Source: CBDDGJ01 sp965199285
Lineage (GTDB): Bacteria; Pseudomonadota; Alphaproteobacteria; RS24
Reading direction: 5' to 3'
DNA: 64,000 nt
Assembly (NCBI GenBank): GCA_965199285.1
Contig: OZ240687.1
Coordinates: forward strand, 1,054,001-1,118,000
Below the pieces are notes generated by a model. The model worked only from the letters and a program-made list of their open reading frames with translations, had not been told where the DNA came from and searched no databases. The translations under genes were made by a program, and so were the position numbers. Positions within the stretch are counted from its first letter, which is position 1, and each line of letters begins with the position of its first letter. Shown piece by piece: positions 46,378 to 55,624 of this stretch.

Positions 46378-47481
46378 ATGGCGGAACAAACCAGTCTTTA
46401 TCAATGGCATGTGGCGCAAGGCGCGCGAATGGTGGATTTTGCCGGCTTTGATATGCCCGTACAATACCCAGCGGGGGTGCTCAAAGAGCATCTGCATTGC
46501 CGCGCCCAAGCTGGCTTATTTGATGTATCGCATATGGGGCAAGCATGGTTGCGCCCGCAGGCGGGGGAAAATATCGCCGCGCTGATGGAAGAGCTGGTGC
46601 CAGCTGGAATCACCAGCCTCGCCGAAGGAGCCATCCGCTATACAATGCTCACCACGCCGACGGGTGGCATTTATGATGATTTAATGGTCACCCGCTTTGG
46701 TGATGATTTATGGCTGGTGGTTAACGCCGCCTGCAAGCAGCAGGATTTTTCTTATATTTCTGAACGCTTGTCAGGCCGCGCGATTTTGAGCGAAGAAAAG
46801 CGGGCGCTCTTGGCGCTGCAAGGACCGCAGGCGCGGGCCATATTGAGCAAATATATGCCGCAAGCGGCAGAGCTTACATTCATGACAGCGCAATGGTGTG
46901 ACTGGCAAGGGCATGCCATCTTAATGTCTTGCTGTGGTTATACGGGGGAGGATGGATTTGAAATCTCTCTGCCGGAGGCGCAAGCGAGAGATTTTGCCGA
47001 TATGCTGATTGAGACGAAAGAGGTCATGCCAATCGGCTTAGGGGCACGCGATAGTTTGCGGCTTGAGGCAGGCTTATGTCTGTATGGGCATGATATAGAT
47101 AAGGAAACCACGCCGGTTGAAGCGGCGCTTTGCTGGACAATTCCCAAACGCCGCCGCGAAACAGGTGGCTTTGCTGGGGCGGAGGTGATTTTGCCGCAAT
47201 TTACGGATGGCAGTGCCCGCAAACGGGTCGGCATTATTCCGGATGGTAAAGCGATTGCCCGCGAAGGGGCGGATATATTATCACCCGCTGGCGACATAAT
47301 CGGGCAGGTGACAAGTGGTGGGTTCGCGCCAAGCTGTGGGCATCCCATCGCGATGGGCTATGTGCAGGCAGATTATGCCGCGCCAGACCAAAATGTGCAG
47401 TTGCTCATCCGTGGTAAGGCGCATCCCGCCACAATCACAAATCTGCCATTTATCAAACACCAATATTATAAGGGGACATAA
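46378..47481 (+). CDS. gcvT: Glycine cleavage system aminomethyltransferase (T protein)
   Basis: A 367-residue folate-dependent transferase. It shows GFDMPVQYPAGVLKEHLHCR, LFDVSHMGQ, YTMLTTPTGGIYDDLMVTR, CGYTGEDGFEISLP (with the catalytic Asp region), GARDSLRLEAGLCLYGHD and the C-terminal barrel. It takes the methylamine from lipoyl-H protein and gives 5,10-methylene-THF and ammonia. First gene of the riboswitch-controlled operon gcvT-H-PA-PB. Confidence 0.96.
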   Translation: MAEQTSLYQWHVAQGARMVDFAGFDMPVQYPAGVLKEHLHCRAQAGLFDVSHMGQAWLRPQAGENIAALMEELVPAGITSLAEGAIRYTMLTTPTGGIYDDLMVTRFGDDLWLVVNAACKQQDFSYISERLSGRAILSEEKRALLALQGPQARAILSKYMPQAAELTFMTAQWCDWQGHAILMSCCGYTGEDGFEISLPEAQARDFADMLIETKEVMPIGLGARDSLRLEAGLCLYGHDIDKETTPVEAALCWTIPKRRRETGGFAGAEVILPQFTDGSARKRVGIIPDGKAIAREGADILSPAGDIIGQVTSGGFAPSCGHPIAMGYVQADYAAPDQNVQLLIRGKAHPATITNLPFIKHQYYKGT

Positions 47482-47482
47482 A

Positions 47483-47854
47483 ATGAGCATTAAATATAGT
47501 AAAGACCATGAATGGGTGCGGCTGGAGGGCGATATTGCCACTATCGGCATTTCTGCCTATGCGCAAGAACAGCTTGGCGATATTGTGTTTGTGGAGCTGC
47601 CAGAAAGCGGGCAAGATTTTGGCAAGGGCGATGAAGCCGCCGTAGTGGAAAGTGTCAAAGCCGCCAGCGATGTCTATACCCCCGTCAGCGGTGAGATTGT
47701 CGAAACCAATCCCGCGCTTGATGGTGAACCGGCGCTGGTGAATCAAGACCCGCAAGGGCAGGGTTGGTTTTTCAAACTCACAATCAAAGATGCTAGCGAG
47801 CTTGATGAGTTGATGGATGAAGCTGCCTATGCCGCCTATGTCGCGGATTTATAG
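47483..47854 (+). CDS. gcvH: Glycine cleavage system H protein
   Basis: A 123-residue lipoyl carrier: YSKDHEWVRLEGDIATIGIS, GDIVFVELPESG, and the lipoylation site AAVVESVKAASDVYTPVSGEIVE, where the Lys in ESVKA carries lipoate. Ends with DEAAYAAYVADL. The ATG at 47483, one base after the gcvT stop, with AAGGGGAC before it, is the start. Confidence 0.97.
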   Translation: MSIKYSKDHEWVRLEGDIATIGISAYAQEQLGDIVFVELPESGQDFGKGDEAAVVESVKAASDVYTPVSGEIVETNPALDGEPALVNQDPQGQGWFFKLTIKDASELDELMDEAAYAAYVADL

Positions 47855-47864
47855 GAGGATAGAG

Positions 47865-49211
47865 ATGCGTTATTTACCCCTTACACCAGAAGACCGCCAT
47901 GCCATGCTTGCGCGCATTGGAGTGGCTGATATTGAAGCTCTATTTGCCGATGTGCCAGAAGAAGCGCGTTATGGTACAGATAAAATTAACCTGCCCAATC
48001 ATATGAGCGAATTTGAAGTTGAACAAGAATTAACGTGGCTGGCGCAGCAAAATATCACCGCTAGCGACACAGCCTTTTTTTGCGGGGCAGGGGCGTATAA
48101 GCATCATATCCCTGCCAGTGTTGACCATATCATCCAGCGCTCGGAATTTTTAACGTCTTATACACCCTATCAGCCTGAAATCACGCAAGGCACATTGCAA
48201 TATTTATTTGAATTTCAAACCCAAGTGGCACAATTAACGGGCATGGACGTTGCCAATGCCTCAATGTGGGATGGCTCCACCGCCACTGCCGAAGCGGTGA
48301 TGATGGCGCGCCGTATTGCCAAGCGCAAAAAGGCTGTCATCTCGTCGCGGCTGCATCCGCAATATTATGATGTGGTTGAAAATATGAGCGATATGAGCGG
48401 CGGCGTGCTTTACCGCCCTGATTTAATGCTGGCGGGAGATGAAAATCTAGCACAATATGTGGATGCCGAAACCGCTTGTGTGGTGGTACAATATCCGGAT
48501 GTCTTTGGCCATATTCAGGATTTCACAAGCCTTGCCGAGACGGTTCATGCGGCAGGGGCGTTGTTGATTGTGGTGGTGACCGAAGCCATATCTTTCGGTG
48601 CATTGACCGCACCCGGTGATATGGGGGCGGATATTGTGGTGGCGGAAGGGCAGTCGATCGGCAATCCGCTTAATTTTGGCGGGCCCTATGTCGGGCTGTT
48701 TGCGACTCGCAAAAAATATTTGCGGCAAATGCCGGGGCGCTTATGCGGGCAGACTGTGGATGCAGAAGGTAAAAGAGGTTATGTGCTGACCCTGTCAACC
48801 CGTGAGCAGCATATTCGCCGCGATAAGGCGACGTCAAATATTTGCACCAATTCAGGGCTTTGCGCGCTTGCCTTCACCGCTCATATGACGCTATTGGGCG
48901 GGGCGGGGCTTGCGCATTTGGCGCGGCTCAATCACGAGCGGGCGCAAATGCTCGAAGCCGCCCTGTCACAAGTCGCGGGCGTAGAGATTATCAATGAAAC
49001 TTATTTTAATGAGTTTACCATTCGCCTGCCGCGCGCGGCGGCCGAAGTGGTGGAGGCATTAGTGCCGCGTGGGGTTCTTGCCGGTGTGCCGGTCTCGCGC
49101 TTAATCATTCATCCAGATGTTGAAAATTTATTGCTGGTGGCGGCAACCGAGACATGCCGCAAGCAGGATATTGATAAATTCGCTTACTCTTTGCAGGAGG
49201 TGCTGTCATGA
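47865..49211 (+). CDS. gcvPA: Glycine dehydrogenase (decarboxylating) subunit 1
   Basis: A 448-residue N-terminal half of the P protein in the split form: RYLPLTPEDRHAML, FCGAGAYKHHIPASVDHII, TSYTPYQPEITQGTLQYLFEFQT, NASMWDGSTATAEA and RDKATSNICTNSGLCALA. It contributes the substrate side to the PA-PB heterotetramer. AGGAGG 6 bp before the ATG fixes the start at 47865. One small departure is VVVTEAISFG, normally 'V-V-D-P-I-S-L-G' at the equivalent position, with the Asp as Thr. Confidence 0.95.
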   Translation: MRYLPLTPEDRHAMLARIGVADIEALFADVPEEARYGTDKINLPNHMSEFEVEQELTWLAQQNITASDTAFFCGAGAYKHHIPASVDHIIQRSEFLTSYTPYQPEITQGTLQYLFEFQTQVAQLTGMDVANASMWDGSTATAEAVMMARRIAKRKKAVISSRLHPQYYDVVENMSDMSGGVLYRPDLMLAGDENLAQYVDAETACVVVQYPDVFGHIQDFTSLAETVHAAGALLIVVVTEAISFGALTAPGDMGADIVVAEGQSIGNPLNFGGPYVGLFATRKKYLRQMPGRLCGQTVDAEGKRGYVLTLSTREQHIRRDKATSNICTNSGLCALAFTAHMTLLGGAGLAHLARLNHERAQMLEAALSQVAGVEIINETYFNEFTIRLPRAAAEVVEALVPRGVLAGVPVSRLIIHPDVENLLLVAATETCRKQDIDKFAYSLQEVLS

Positions 49212-50749
49212 CGATGAAAACATTTAGCGGTCATAAAGGGCTAAGCCTAGAAGAAAAGCTGATTTTCGAAATTGGCACGCCAGACAAGACGGGCATTGAT
49301 TTGCCGCCACTTGAAAACAAGCCCGATAAGCTAGGTGGGCAAAACCGCAAGGCGCTTAATCTTCCCGGCCTTTCAGAGCCAGAGGCGATGCGGCATTATG
49401 TGCGGCTTAGCCAGAAAAACCATGCGATTGATGCCAATCTCTACCCGCTTGGCTCTTGCACAATGAAGCATAATCCGCGCTTAAACGAAAAAATCGCGCG
49501 GCTGGCTGGCTTTGCTGATATTCACCCTTTGCAACCGCAATCGACAGTGGCGGGGGCTTTGGCATTAATGGCGCAACTTTCCTTATGGTTAAAAGAGCTT
49601 ACCGGCATGCCCGCCATAGCGCTTTCGCCCAAAGCGGGCGCGCATGGGGAGCTTTGCGGGATGATGGCCATCCGCGCGGCGATTGAGGCACGCGGTGAGT
49701 TAGAGACCCGCAAGCGGGTTTTGGTGCCTGAATCAGCGCATGGCACCAACCCTGCTACGGCCGCGCTTTTGGGCTTTCAGGTCGATGAGATTGCCGCCAC
49801 GAAAGAGGGGCGGGTTGATTATGATAATCTCATTGCAAAATTGGGTGATGATGTCGCCGCGATTATGCTCACCAACCCAAACACATGCGGTTTATTTGAG
49901 CGCGATATTATCAAAATCGCTGATTCTATCCATAAAGCGGGCGCATATTTTTATTGCGATGGGGCAAACTTTAACGCGATTGTCGGGCGGGTGCGGCCTG
50001 CTGATTTGGGCATTGATGCGATGCATATTAATTTGCACAAAACCTTTTCAACCCCGCATGGCGGCGGTGGACCGGGGGCAGGGCCAACTGTGTTTTCGGA
50101 ACGTCTTTCGGCGCATGTGCCGCTTCCCTATCTCGCTCATGATGGTGAAGAGACAATGCTTGTCGAACATTTTGATGATGTTGTTTCCGCCCCTGCTGAT
50201 GCCAAAACCCCGTTTGGGCGGATGGTTGCCTATCATGGGCAAATGGGCATGTATGTGCGGGCTCTGGCTTATATGATGTCGCATGGGGCGGATGGTCTAA
50301 AACAGGTCAGCGATGATGCGGTTCTTAATGCGAATTATATTTATAGCTGTCTCGAACATGTGATGACCCCTGCCTATGCCGCGCCAGTGATGCATGAAGC
50401 CTTATTTGATGATCGGTTTTTGAAAGATACAGGGGTTGAAACCCTCGATTTTGCCAAAGCGCTGATTGATGAGGGCTACCACCCAATGACAATGTATTTC
50501 CCATTGGTTGTGCATGGGGCGCTGCTGATTGAACCCACCGAAACCGAAAGCAAAGAAACGCTGGATGGCTTTATTGATGTTATGTGCAAATTGGCTGAGG
50601 CCGCACGTGCAGGTGAGACCGAACGTTTTACGCAAGCGCCGTTTTTCACGCCACGCCGCAGGCTGGATGAAACCCAAGCGGCACGCAATCCGGTTCTCAC
50701 CCATCCATTAGATGACAAGGATAAAACGATAAGCCGCGCGGCGGAATAA
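49208..50749 (+). CDS. gcvPB: Glycine dehydrogenase (decarboxylating) subunit 2
   Basis: A 513-residue C-terminal half of P protein carrying PLP. The Schiff-base Lys is in DAMHINLHKTFSTPHGGGGPGAG. Other blocks are YPLGSCTMKHNPRLNEK, PESAHGTNPATAALLGF, MLTNPNTCGLFE and YFPLVVHGALLIEPTETESKETLDGF. It decarboxylates glycine and passes the methylamine to lipoyl-H. Its start overlaps gcvPA by four bases and its stop overlaps rnhB by one. Confidence 0.96.
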   Translation: MTMKTFSGHKGLSLEEKLIFEIGTPDKTGIDLPPLENKPDKLGGQNRKALNLPGLSEPEAMRHYVRLSQKNHAIDANLYPLGSCTMKHNPRLNEKIARLAGFADIHPLQPQSTVAGALALMAQLSLWLKELTGMPAIALSPKAGAHGELCGMMAIRAAIEARGELETRKRVLVPESAHGTNPATAALLGFQVDEIAATKEGRVDYDNLIAKLGDDVAAIMLTNPNTCGLFERDIIKIADSIHKAGAYFYCDGANFNAIVGRVRPADLGIDAMHINLHKTFSTPHGGGGPGAGPTVFSERLSAHVPLPYLAHDGEETMLVEHFDDVVSAPADAKTPFGRMVAYHGQMGMYVRALAYMMSHGADGLKQVSDDAVLNANYIYSCLEHVMTPAYAAPVMHEALFDDRFLKDTGVETLDFAKALIDEGYHPMTMYFPLVVHGALLIEPTETESKETLDGFIDVMCKLAEAARAGETERFTQAPFFTPRRRLDETQAARNPVLTHPLDDKDKTISRAAE

Positions 50750-51372
50750 TGAATCTCGGTTTTGACCGTGATTATGGCTGGCCGCACGCGCGTTTGGCAG
50801 GCATTGATGAGGCAGGGCGCGGACCATGGGCAGGGCCAGTGGTTGCGGCTGCCGTGATATTGCCAGATGATTTTACGCTGCCTGCCCTTAATGATAGTAA
50901 AAAATTATCCGCCCATAAGCGCGATGTTTTATTTGCCGCGATTTGCGCGCAAGCGGATTATGGGATTGGGGAAGCGCAAGTTGATGAGATTGACCGGCTC
51001 AATATTTTGCAAGCCAGTTTTCTGGCAATGCACCGCGCCCTTAGCCAATTATCACCCAAGCCAGAAATTGTGCTGATTGATGGCCATCTTCTTCCCGATT
51101 GGGCGGATTATCAGCCCAATAAAACCATCCATGCCCTTAAAAAGGGCGATAGTCTATCACCTGCCATCGCCGCTGCCTCGATTCTGGCGAAGGTCACGCG
51201 GGACCGGATTATGGTCGCGCTTGATGCCGCTTATCCCGATTATCACTGGGCTGCCAATAAGGGATATGGCACTGCCGCCCATAAAGCAGGGCTGGATCGC
51301 GCCGGAATAAGCCCGCATCACCGAAAATCTTTTGCCCCCATTCGGGCGCGGCTGGCTGATAAGCCTGTGTAA
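50749..51372 (+). CDS. rnhB: Ribonuclease HII
   Basis: A 207-residue RNase HII: LAGIDEAGRGPWAGPVVAAAVIL with the Asp-Glu of the active site, LNDSKKLSAHKRD, LIDGHLLPD (Asp) and ASILAKVTRDRIMVALDAAYPDYHW (Asp), with the tail Gly-Tyr-Gly-T. It removes single ribonucleotides from DNA. The start overlaps the gcvPB stop (TAATG). rnhB followed by ccrM is a common alphaproteobacterial arrangement. Confidence 0.96.
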   Translation: MNLGFDRDYGWPHARLAGIDEAGRGPWAGPVVAAAVILPDDFTLPALNDSKKLSAHKRDVLFAAICAQADYGIGEAQVDEIDRLNILQASFLAMHRALSQLSPKPEIVLIDGHLLPDWADYQPNKTIHALKKGDSLSPAIAAASILAKVTRDRIMVALDAAYPDYHWAANKGYGTAAHKAGLDRAGISPHHRKSFAPIRARLADKPV

Positions 51373-51385
51373 AGATTAGCTTTTT

Positions 51386-51467
51386 GAATCCTGTGGATAA
51401 GTCTGTGAATATTATAAGTAGCTGGATTCAATAAAGAATTGACGCTAAGCCGCTTATTCATCATGTT
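51386..51467 (+). promoter_or_regulatory. ccrM promoter region with two GANTC sites
   Basis: GAATC (51386-51390) and GATTC (51425-51429) are the only GANTC sites in this 103-bp gap. A possible -35 box TTGACG (51439-51444) is followed 17 bp later by a weak -10 (CATGTT, 51462-51467). That places the start of transcription within a few bases of the ATG at 51476, so the transcript might be leaderless; no ribosome binding site is visible. GANTC sites at the ccrM promoter also occur in Caulobacter, where methylation lowers transcription. Confidence 0.6.
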
Positions 51468-51475
51468 AGCAGTCC

Positions 51476-52579
51476 ATGAGTAAAATGATAAAAAACTTAC
51501 CGCTTGATGATATTTTATGCGGCGATGTATTGGCGCAAATGGCGCGCTTGCCTGCCAATAGTGTGGATGTGGTCTTTGCTGACCCGCCTTATAATTTGCA
51601 GCTGAAAAATGAATTGCACCGCCCCGATAATAGTAAGGTTGATGCGGTCAATGATGATTGGGATAAGTTTTCCTCATATGCCGCTTATGATGAGTTTACC
51701 CGCGCGTGGCTTGTGGAAGCCCGCCGCATCCTCAAACCAACTGGCACGCTATGGGTGATTGGCAGCTATCATAATATTTTCCGCGTCGGCACGGCCTTGC
51801 AGGATTTGGGCTATTGGATTTTGAATGATATTATCTGGCGCAAATCGAACCCAATGCCGAATTTTCGGGGCACGCGCTTTACCAATGCGCATGAAACGCT
51901 CATTTGGGCAGCACCGGATGAGAATGCAACCGGCTATCGGTTTAATTATCAGGCGATGAAAATGCTCAATGAAGATGTGCAAATGCGGTCTGATTGGCTA
52001 TTGCCGATTTGCTCTGGCGCGGAACGGCTGAAAGATAAGAAGGGGCAGAAACTGCATCCCACCCAAAAGCCAGAAGCCCTGCTCTATCGGGTTTTGCTTG
52101 CCTCAACCGAAAGGGGCGATATTGTGCTTGATCCCTTTTTCGGCAGTGGCACAACCGGCGCGGTGGCAAAATATTTGGGGCGGCATTTTATCGGCATTGA
52201 TGCGGATGCAGATTATGTAAAAGCCGCCCGCGCGCGGATTGAGGCGATCCAGCCGCGTGAGGATGAGCTGCTTGCCATTACCCCATCAAAGCGGGCGCAA
52301 CCGCGCGTGCCATTTGGCAGTCTGGTTGAAAATGGCATGATTAAACCCGGCACAAATCTGTTTGATCAGGCGCGCCGTTATCAAGCGCGGGTGCGTGCCG
52401 ATGGCAGCCTGTTCATTAAACAAGGGCGCGAGGCAATGTCGGGTTCAATCCATAAAATGGGGGCTTATGTGCAAGGCGCGCAAGCCTGTAATGGCTGGAC
52501 ATTCTGGCATATGGCGGATGGCGATGAGCTTGTCCCGATTGATGATTATCGTAGCAAAATCCGCCGCGAGATGAATTAA
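51476..52579 (+). CDS. ccrM: Cell cycle-regulated DNA adenine methyltransferase CcrM (GANTC)
   Basis: A 367-residue beta-class adenine methyltransferase. It has VFADPPYNLQLKNE (motif IV), then IWRKSNPMPNFRGTRFTNAHETLIWA, KLHPTQKPEALLYRVL, and DPFFGSGTTGAVAKYLGRHFIGID (motif I). The C-terminal RAMA-like domain (about 275-367, with VPFGSLVENGMIKPGTNL and RADGSLFIKQGREAMSGSIHKMG) is characteristic of CcrM and required for GANTC recognition. It methylates the new strand late in the cell cycle. No partner restriction enzyme is present. Confidence 0.96.
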   Translation: MSKMIKNLPLDDILCGDVLAQMARLPANSVDVVFADPPYNLQLKNELHRPDNSKVDAVNDDWDKFSSYAAYDEFTRAWLVEARRILKPTGTLWVIGSYHNIFRVGTALQDLGYWILNDIIWRKSNPMPNFRGTRFTNAHETLIWAAPDENATGYRFNYQAMKMLNEDVQMRSDWLLPICSGAERLKDKKGQKLHPTQKPEALLYRVLLASTERGDIVLDPFFGSGTTGAVAKYLGRHFIGIDADADYVKAARARIEAIQPREDELLAITPSKRAQPRVPFGSLVENGMIKPGTNLFDQARRYQARVRADGSLFIKQGREAMSGSIHKMGAYVQGAQACNGWTFWHMADGDELVPIDDYRSKIRREMN

Positions 52580-52607
52580 AACAAAGCGCAGCCGCGTTTC
52601 TTTTTCC

Positions 52608-52637
52608 TTGCCCCCCTATATCTTTTTATGATAGTCT
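52608..52637 (+). promoter_or_regulatory. Promoter of structured RNA copy 6
   Basis: TTGCCC (52608-52613), an 18-bp spacer, and TAGTCT (52632-52637) with extended TG at 52629-52630. The -10 matches copies 1 and 2. Confidence 0.6.
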
Positions 52638-52643
52638 GCTTGT

Positions 52644-52990
52644 AGTGCTGGCAAAGTCCGGCACGGGGGATTGAAACCCCTCATCGCAATGTGGCTGCAT
52701 GACACAGCCATAAATAAAAGTCACTCCGATAAATTATAGGGGTGCGTAACGTCGTTGCTACCTGGTCGGGGTGACGGCGTTATAAAACAGGTCACTCGAC
52801 TAAAAACGTCGTGGCTATTCATTGTGATGGTTGTTTCAACACCCCGGCACCAACGATTTTGCAAAAAATATGTTGGTTGCCATCGCGTTAAATTATGCCG
52901 GGGTGAGAGTCCTATACAAAAGGCGCAAGCTAAAAAAACTCTGGAAACTGAAAGATAATCTGAGACACCCCGACACCATTTTTTTTATTT
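52644..52990 (+). ncRNA. Structured RNA with pseudoknot, copy 6, long form with a second module
   Basis: 5' hairpin GTGCTGG/CCGGCAC. P1 is CATCGCAAT (52682-52690) with ATTGTGATG (52821-52829), one G-U. P2 is CGGGGTG (52767-52773) with CACCCCG (52840-52846), crossing P1. P3 is ACGGCG with CGTCGT (52774-52779/52807-52812), and the inner hairpin is GTC-ACTC-GAC. The hairpin GGCACCAAC/GTTGGTTGCC follows as in copy 3. The second module has CGGGGTG (52899-52905) with CACCCCG (52966-52972), AGAGT/ACTCT, and inner hairpin GGC-GCAA-GCT. A run of eleven T (52979-52987 and on) after the last helix is a likely transcript end. No gene follows within 240 bp. Confidence 0.72.
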
Positions 52991-53105
52991 CGTTCACGGT
53001 CATGGCACTTTGTGCCATACCTGCACGGGCGCGCCATTTATATAGCGGGGTGGGCGGGCGAACGATCGCCCGGACATCCGGTCGGGTGTCTATTCTCTCG
53101 CAATA
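52990..53105. repeat. Palindromic mosaic after RNA copy 6
   Basis: CGTTCACGGTCATGGCAC-TTT-GTGCCATACCTGCACGGGCGCG, GGGCGGGCGAACGATCGCCC, and the hairpin GACATCCGGTCGGGTGTC (compare 21789-21808 and 22425). The same order of modules is found after the terminator at 21724. 53106-53231 shows only promoter-like A+T-rich sequence. Confidence 0.65.
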
Positions 53106-53231
53106 GCCAATTTTGTTTATATGTCATAGATTATATTGTTCATATAGTTAAGGTGAGATAACTAGCTCTAGACAGGCGGGGCATTTCATATTAGCTTATC
53201 TTAAAACTGGTATGAGCGAAAGGAGATAGCT

Positions 53232-53828
53232 ATGTCAGATGAAAATCAGCCGCGCGCGGAATTTAAATCATTTATGGGAAGCACCGAAGCCGATTGGGCG
53301 ATTATTAGCGAAAATGCTGCCGAATTTAATAAAGGGCTTGCTGGCCGGATTTTGGAGCATCTAAAATTATTGGATGGTGATTTTGGCGGCTTTCCGGTTG
53401 ACCGTTTGGAACATAGCCTGCAAACCGCCACCCGTGCCCATCGTGCCGGGCGGGATGAGGAATATGTTGTCTGCGCCCTATTGCATGATATTGGTGATAC
53501 GCTAGGCAGCACCAATCACCCCGATGTTGCGGCAGCAATCTTAAAACCATTTGTATCAGAGAAAAATCACTGGATGGTCGAACATCATGGGATTTTTCAA
53601 GGCTATTATTTCTTCCACCATCTAGGGCTGGATCGCAATATGCGTGACCAGTTTGAGGGGCACGAGCATTATGACCATTGCGAAGAATTTTGTCGGGTGT
53701 TTGATCAAACCGCTTTTGACCCTGATTATGAAAGCGAAGATTTGGAGTTTTTCCGCCCCATGGTTGAGCGCGTATTTGAACGCCCCAAAAACTCGATTTA
53801 TAAAAGTGTGATGGAAGCGGCGGAATAA
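53232..53828 (+). CDS. HD-domain metalloprotein (possible PhnZ/MIOX-like oxygenase relative)
   Basis: A 198-residue HD-superfamily protein. Metal ligands in order: His in LEHSLQTATRAHRAG, His-Asp in ALLHDIGDTLG, His in WMVEHHGIFQGYYFFHHLG, and an Asp in CRVFDQTAFDPDY. The extra aromatic/histidine-rich stretch HHGIFQGYYFFHHLG and the closing FD-x-x-x-F-D-P block are seen in the HD proteins related to PhnZ, a di-iron oxygenase of phosphonate breakdown. Plain phosphohydrolase activity is equally possible. AAAGGAG precedes the start. A deacylase and a permease gene follow at 31 and 10 bp, so a shared catabolic role is likely. Confidence 0.8.
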   Translation: MSDENQPRAEFKSFMGSTEADWAIISENAAEFNKGLAGRILEHLKLLDGDFGGFPVDRLEHSLQTATRAHRAGRDEEYVVCALLHDIGDTLGSTNHPDVAAAILKPFVSEKNHWMVEHHGIFQGYYFFHHLGLDRNMRDQFEGHEHYDHCEEFCRVFDQTAFDPDYESEDLEFFRPMVERVFERPKNSIYKSVMEAAE

Positions 53829-53859
53829 ATCTCGAGCGGTAAAAAAGGGAAAGAGGATC

Positions 53860-55614
53860 ATGCCATATGATCTTATCATTCGGGATGGGTTGATTTATGA
53901 TGGCCTGATCGAGCAAGCAGACCATGCTCGACAAGCTGATATTGGTATTAAGGATGGTGTGATTCACGAAATTGGCACGATTACCGAAACCGCCCCTGAA
54001 GAGATACAAGCAGATGGGGCGATTGTAACCCCTGGTTTTGTCGATGTGCATACGCATTATGACGGTCAGGTGACTTGGTCATCACAGCTTGCCCCTTCCT
54101 CTCTACATGGTGTTACCACGGCGGTTATGGGAAATTGCGGGGTTGGTTTTGCCCCCTGTCATAAGGCAGATCATGACCGCCTTATCAAGCTGATGGAAGG
54201 GGTTGAAGATATTCCCTTTCCAGTTCTAAGCGAAGGCCTACCTTGGAACTGGCACAGTTTTGGCGATTATCTGGATTCTCTTGAGCAGGGACAATATGAT
54301 ATTGATTTCGCCGCCCAATTACCACATGCCGCTTTGCGGGTTTATGTAATGGGCGAACGTGGCGCGAATCGGGAAGCGGCAACGCCAGAAGATTGCACCC
54401 GCATGGCTGAACTTGCCGAACAAGCCGTGAATGCCGGTGCGATCGGCTTTTCAACCTCGCGCACTCTTAATCATCGCACCGCAGATGGTGATCCCACCCC
54501 AACGCTTACCGCAAGCGAAGGCGAGCTTACCGCGATTGCGATGGGCTTAAAAAAAGCAGGCAAGGGTGTATTACAATTTGTATCAGATTTCACTGATCCG
54601 GAAGCCGAGTTTGCAATGCTACGCCGAATTGTTGAAACATCAGGCCGTCCCTTATCGGTTACCGTCGCGCAAGCTGATATAGCGCCAGAGGCTTATAAAT
54701 ATTTATTGGCACAATTAGAGCAAGCCCAAGCCGATGGGCTGGAGATGCGCGGTCAGGTTTGTGGCCGGCCGGTTGGTTTGGTTTTGGGCTTAGAGCTTAC
54801 GCTTAATCCTTTTTCTGCGCATCCCTCTTATCTCGAAATTGCGCATCTTCCTTTGGCGGAGCGGCGAGCGCAGTTGCGTGATCCGGCCTTTCAAAACCGT
54901 TTGTTAAATGAAGCGCCAGATTCAGAAAATCCATTTGTGGTGAATATCCTTCGCAATTTTGGCAAAATGTTTATTATTGAGGATATTCCGGATTATGAAC
55001 CTGTACCGGAGGCAGCGCTTGCCGCCCAAGCTAGACAGCGCGGCATGACGGCGGAAGAATTGGCACTGGAGTGGATTTTGCGCGATGATGGCAGGGGCAT
55101 GCTCTATCTGCCATTTCTTAATTATGCGTATCATGACCTAAGCGCGTCTTATGAAATGTTGCAAAGCCCTGCCACCATTCCGGGGTTATCTGATGGTGGC
55201 GCGCATGTCGGGATGATTTGCGATGGCTCATTCCCAACCTCCATGCTCACCCATTGGACGCGGGATCGCACACGCGGGCCAAAATTTGATCTGGCCTGGA
55301 CGATTAAGCGCCAAACTCATGACACCGCCCGCGCGCTTGGCCTTTATGATCGCGGGGTGATTGCGGTTGGCTATCGTGCGGATATTAATATTATTGATTA
55401 TGATCACCTCACCTTACACAAGCCACAAGTGCAATATGATTTACCGGCCGGGGGGAAGCGACTTATGCAATTTGCCACGGGCTATCTCGCCACCATTGTA
55501 AAGGGCGAAATCATCATCCGCAATGGAACACCAACCGGCAAGCTACCCGGGCGCTTGATTAGGGGAAGCCAGCCGGTTCCGCAACCCGTGCCGCATCGTC
55601 AGGCAGCAGAATAG
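53860..55614 (+). CDS. N-acyl-D-amino-acid deacylase family amidohydrolase
   Basis: A 584-residue amidohydrolase-superfamily enzyme. It has VTPGFVDVHTHYDGQVTW (metal His-x-His), GNCGVGFAPC (a Cys ligand in D-aminoacylases), IGFSTSRTLNH, GLSDGGAHVGMICDGS (Asp) and a C-terminal beta-sandwich half (GVIAVGYRADINIIDY). At 584 residues it is longer than classical D-aminoacylase (about 480) and fits the larger 'amidohydrolase 3' group common in marine bacteria. It would release D-amino acids or cleave a cyclic amide. It sits between the HD protein and the permease. Confidence 0.88.
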   Translation: MPYDLIIRDGLIYDGLIEQADHARQADIGIKDGVIHEIGTITETAPEEIQADGAIVTPGFVDVHTHYDGQVTWSSQLAPSSLHGVTTAVMGNCGVGFAPCHKADHDRLIKLMEGVEDIPFPVLSEGLPWNWHSFGDYLDSLEQGQYDIDFAAQLPHAALRVYVMGERGANREAATPEDCTRMAELAEQAVNAGAIGFSTSRTLNHRTADGDPTPTLTASEGELTAIAMGLKKAGKGVLQFVSDFTDPEAEFAMLRRIVETSGRPLSVTVAQADIAPEAYKYLLAQLEQAQADGLEMRGQVCGRPVGLVLGLELTLNPFSAHPSYLEIAHLPLAERRAQLRDPAFQNRLLNEAPDSENPFVVNILRNFGKMFIIEDIPDYEPVPEAALAAQARQRGMTAEELALEWILRDDGRGMLYLPFLNYAYHDLSASYEMLQSPATIPGLSDGGAHVGMICDGSFPTSMLTHWTRDRTRGPKFDLAWTIKRQTHDTARALGLYDRGVIAVGYRADINIIDYDHLTLHKPQVQYDLPAGGKRLMQFATGYLATIVKGEIIIRNGTPTGKLPGRLIRGSQPVPQPVPHRQAAE

Positions 55615-55624
55615 AAAGGAAAAT

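Noticed and set aside
52660..52680. CRISPR-like ATTGAAAC sequence in the RNA copies (also near 1508 and 13345)
   Set aside because: It occurs once per copy, inside a GGGG-loop-CCCC hairpin, with no spacer-repeat periodicity and no cas genes.
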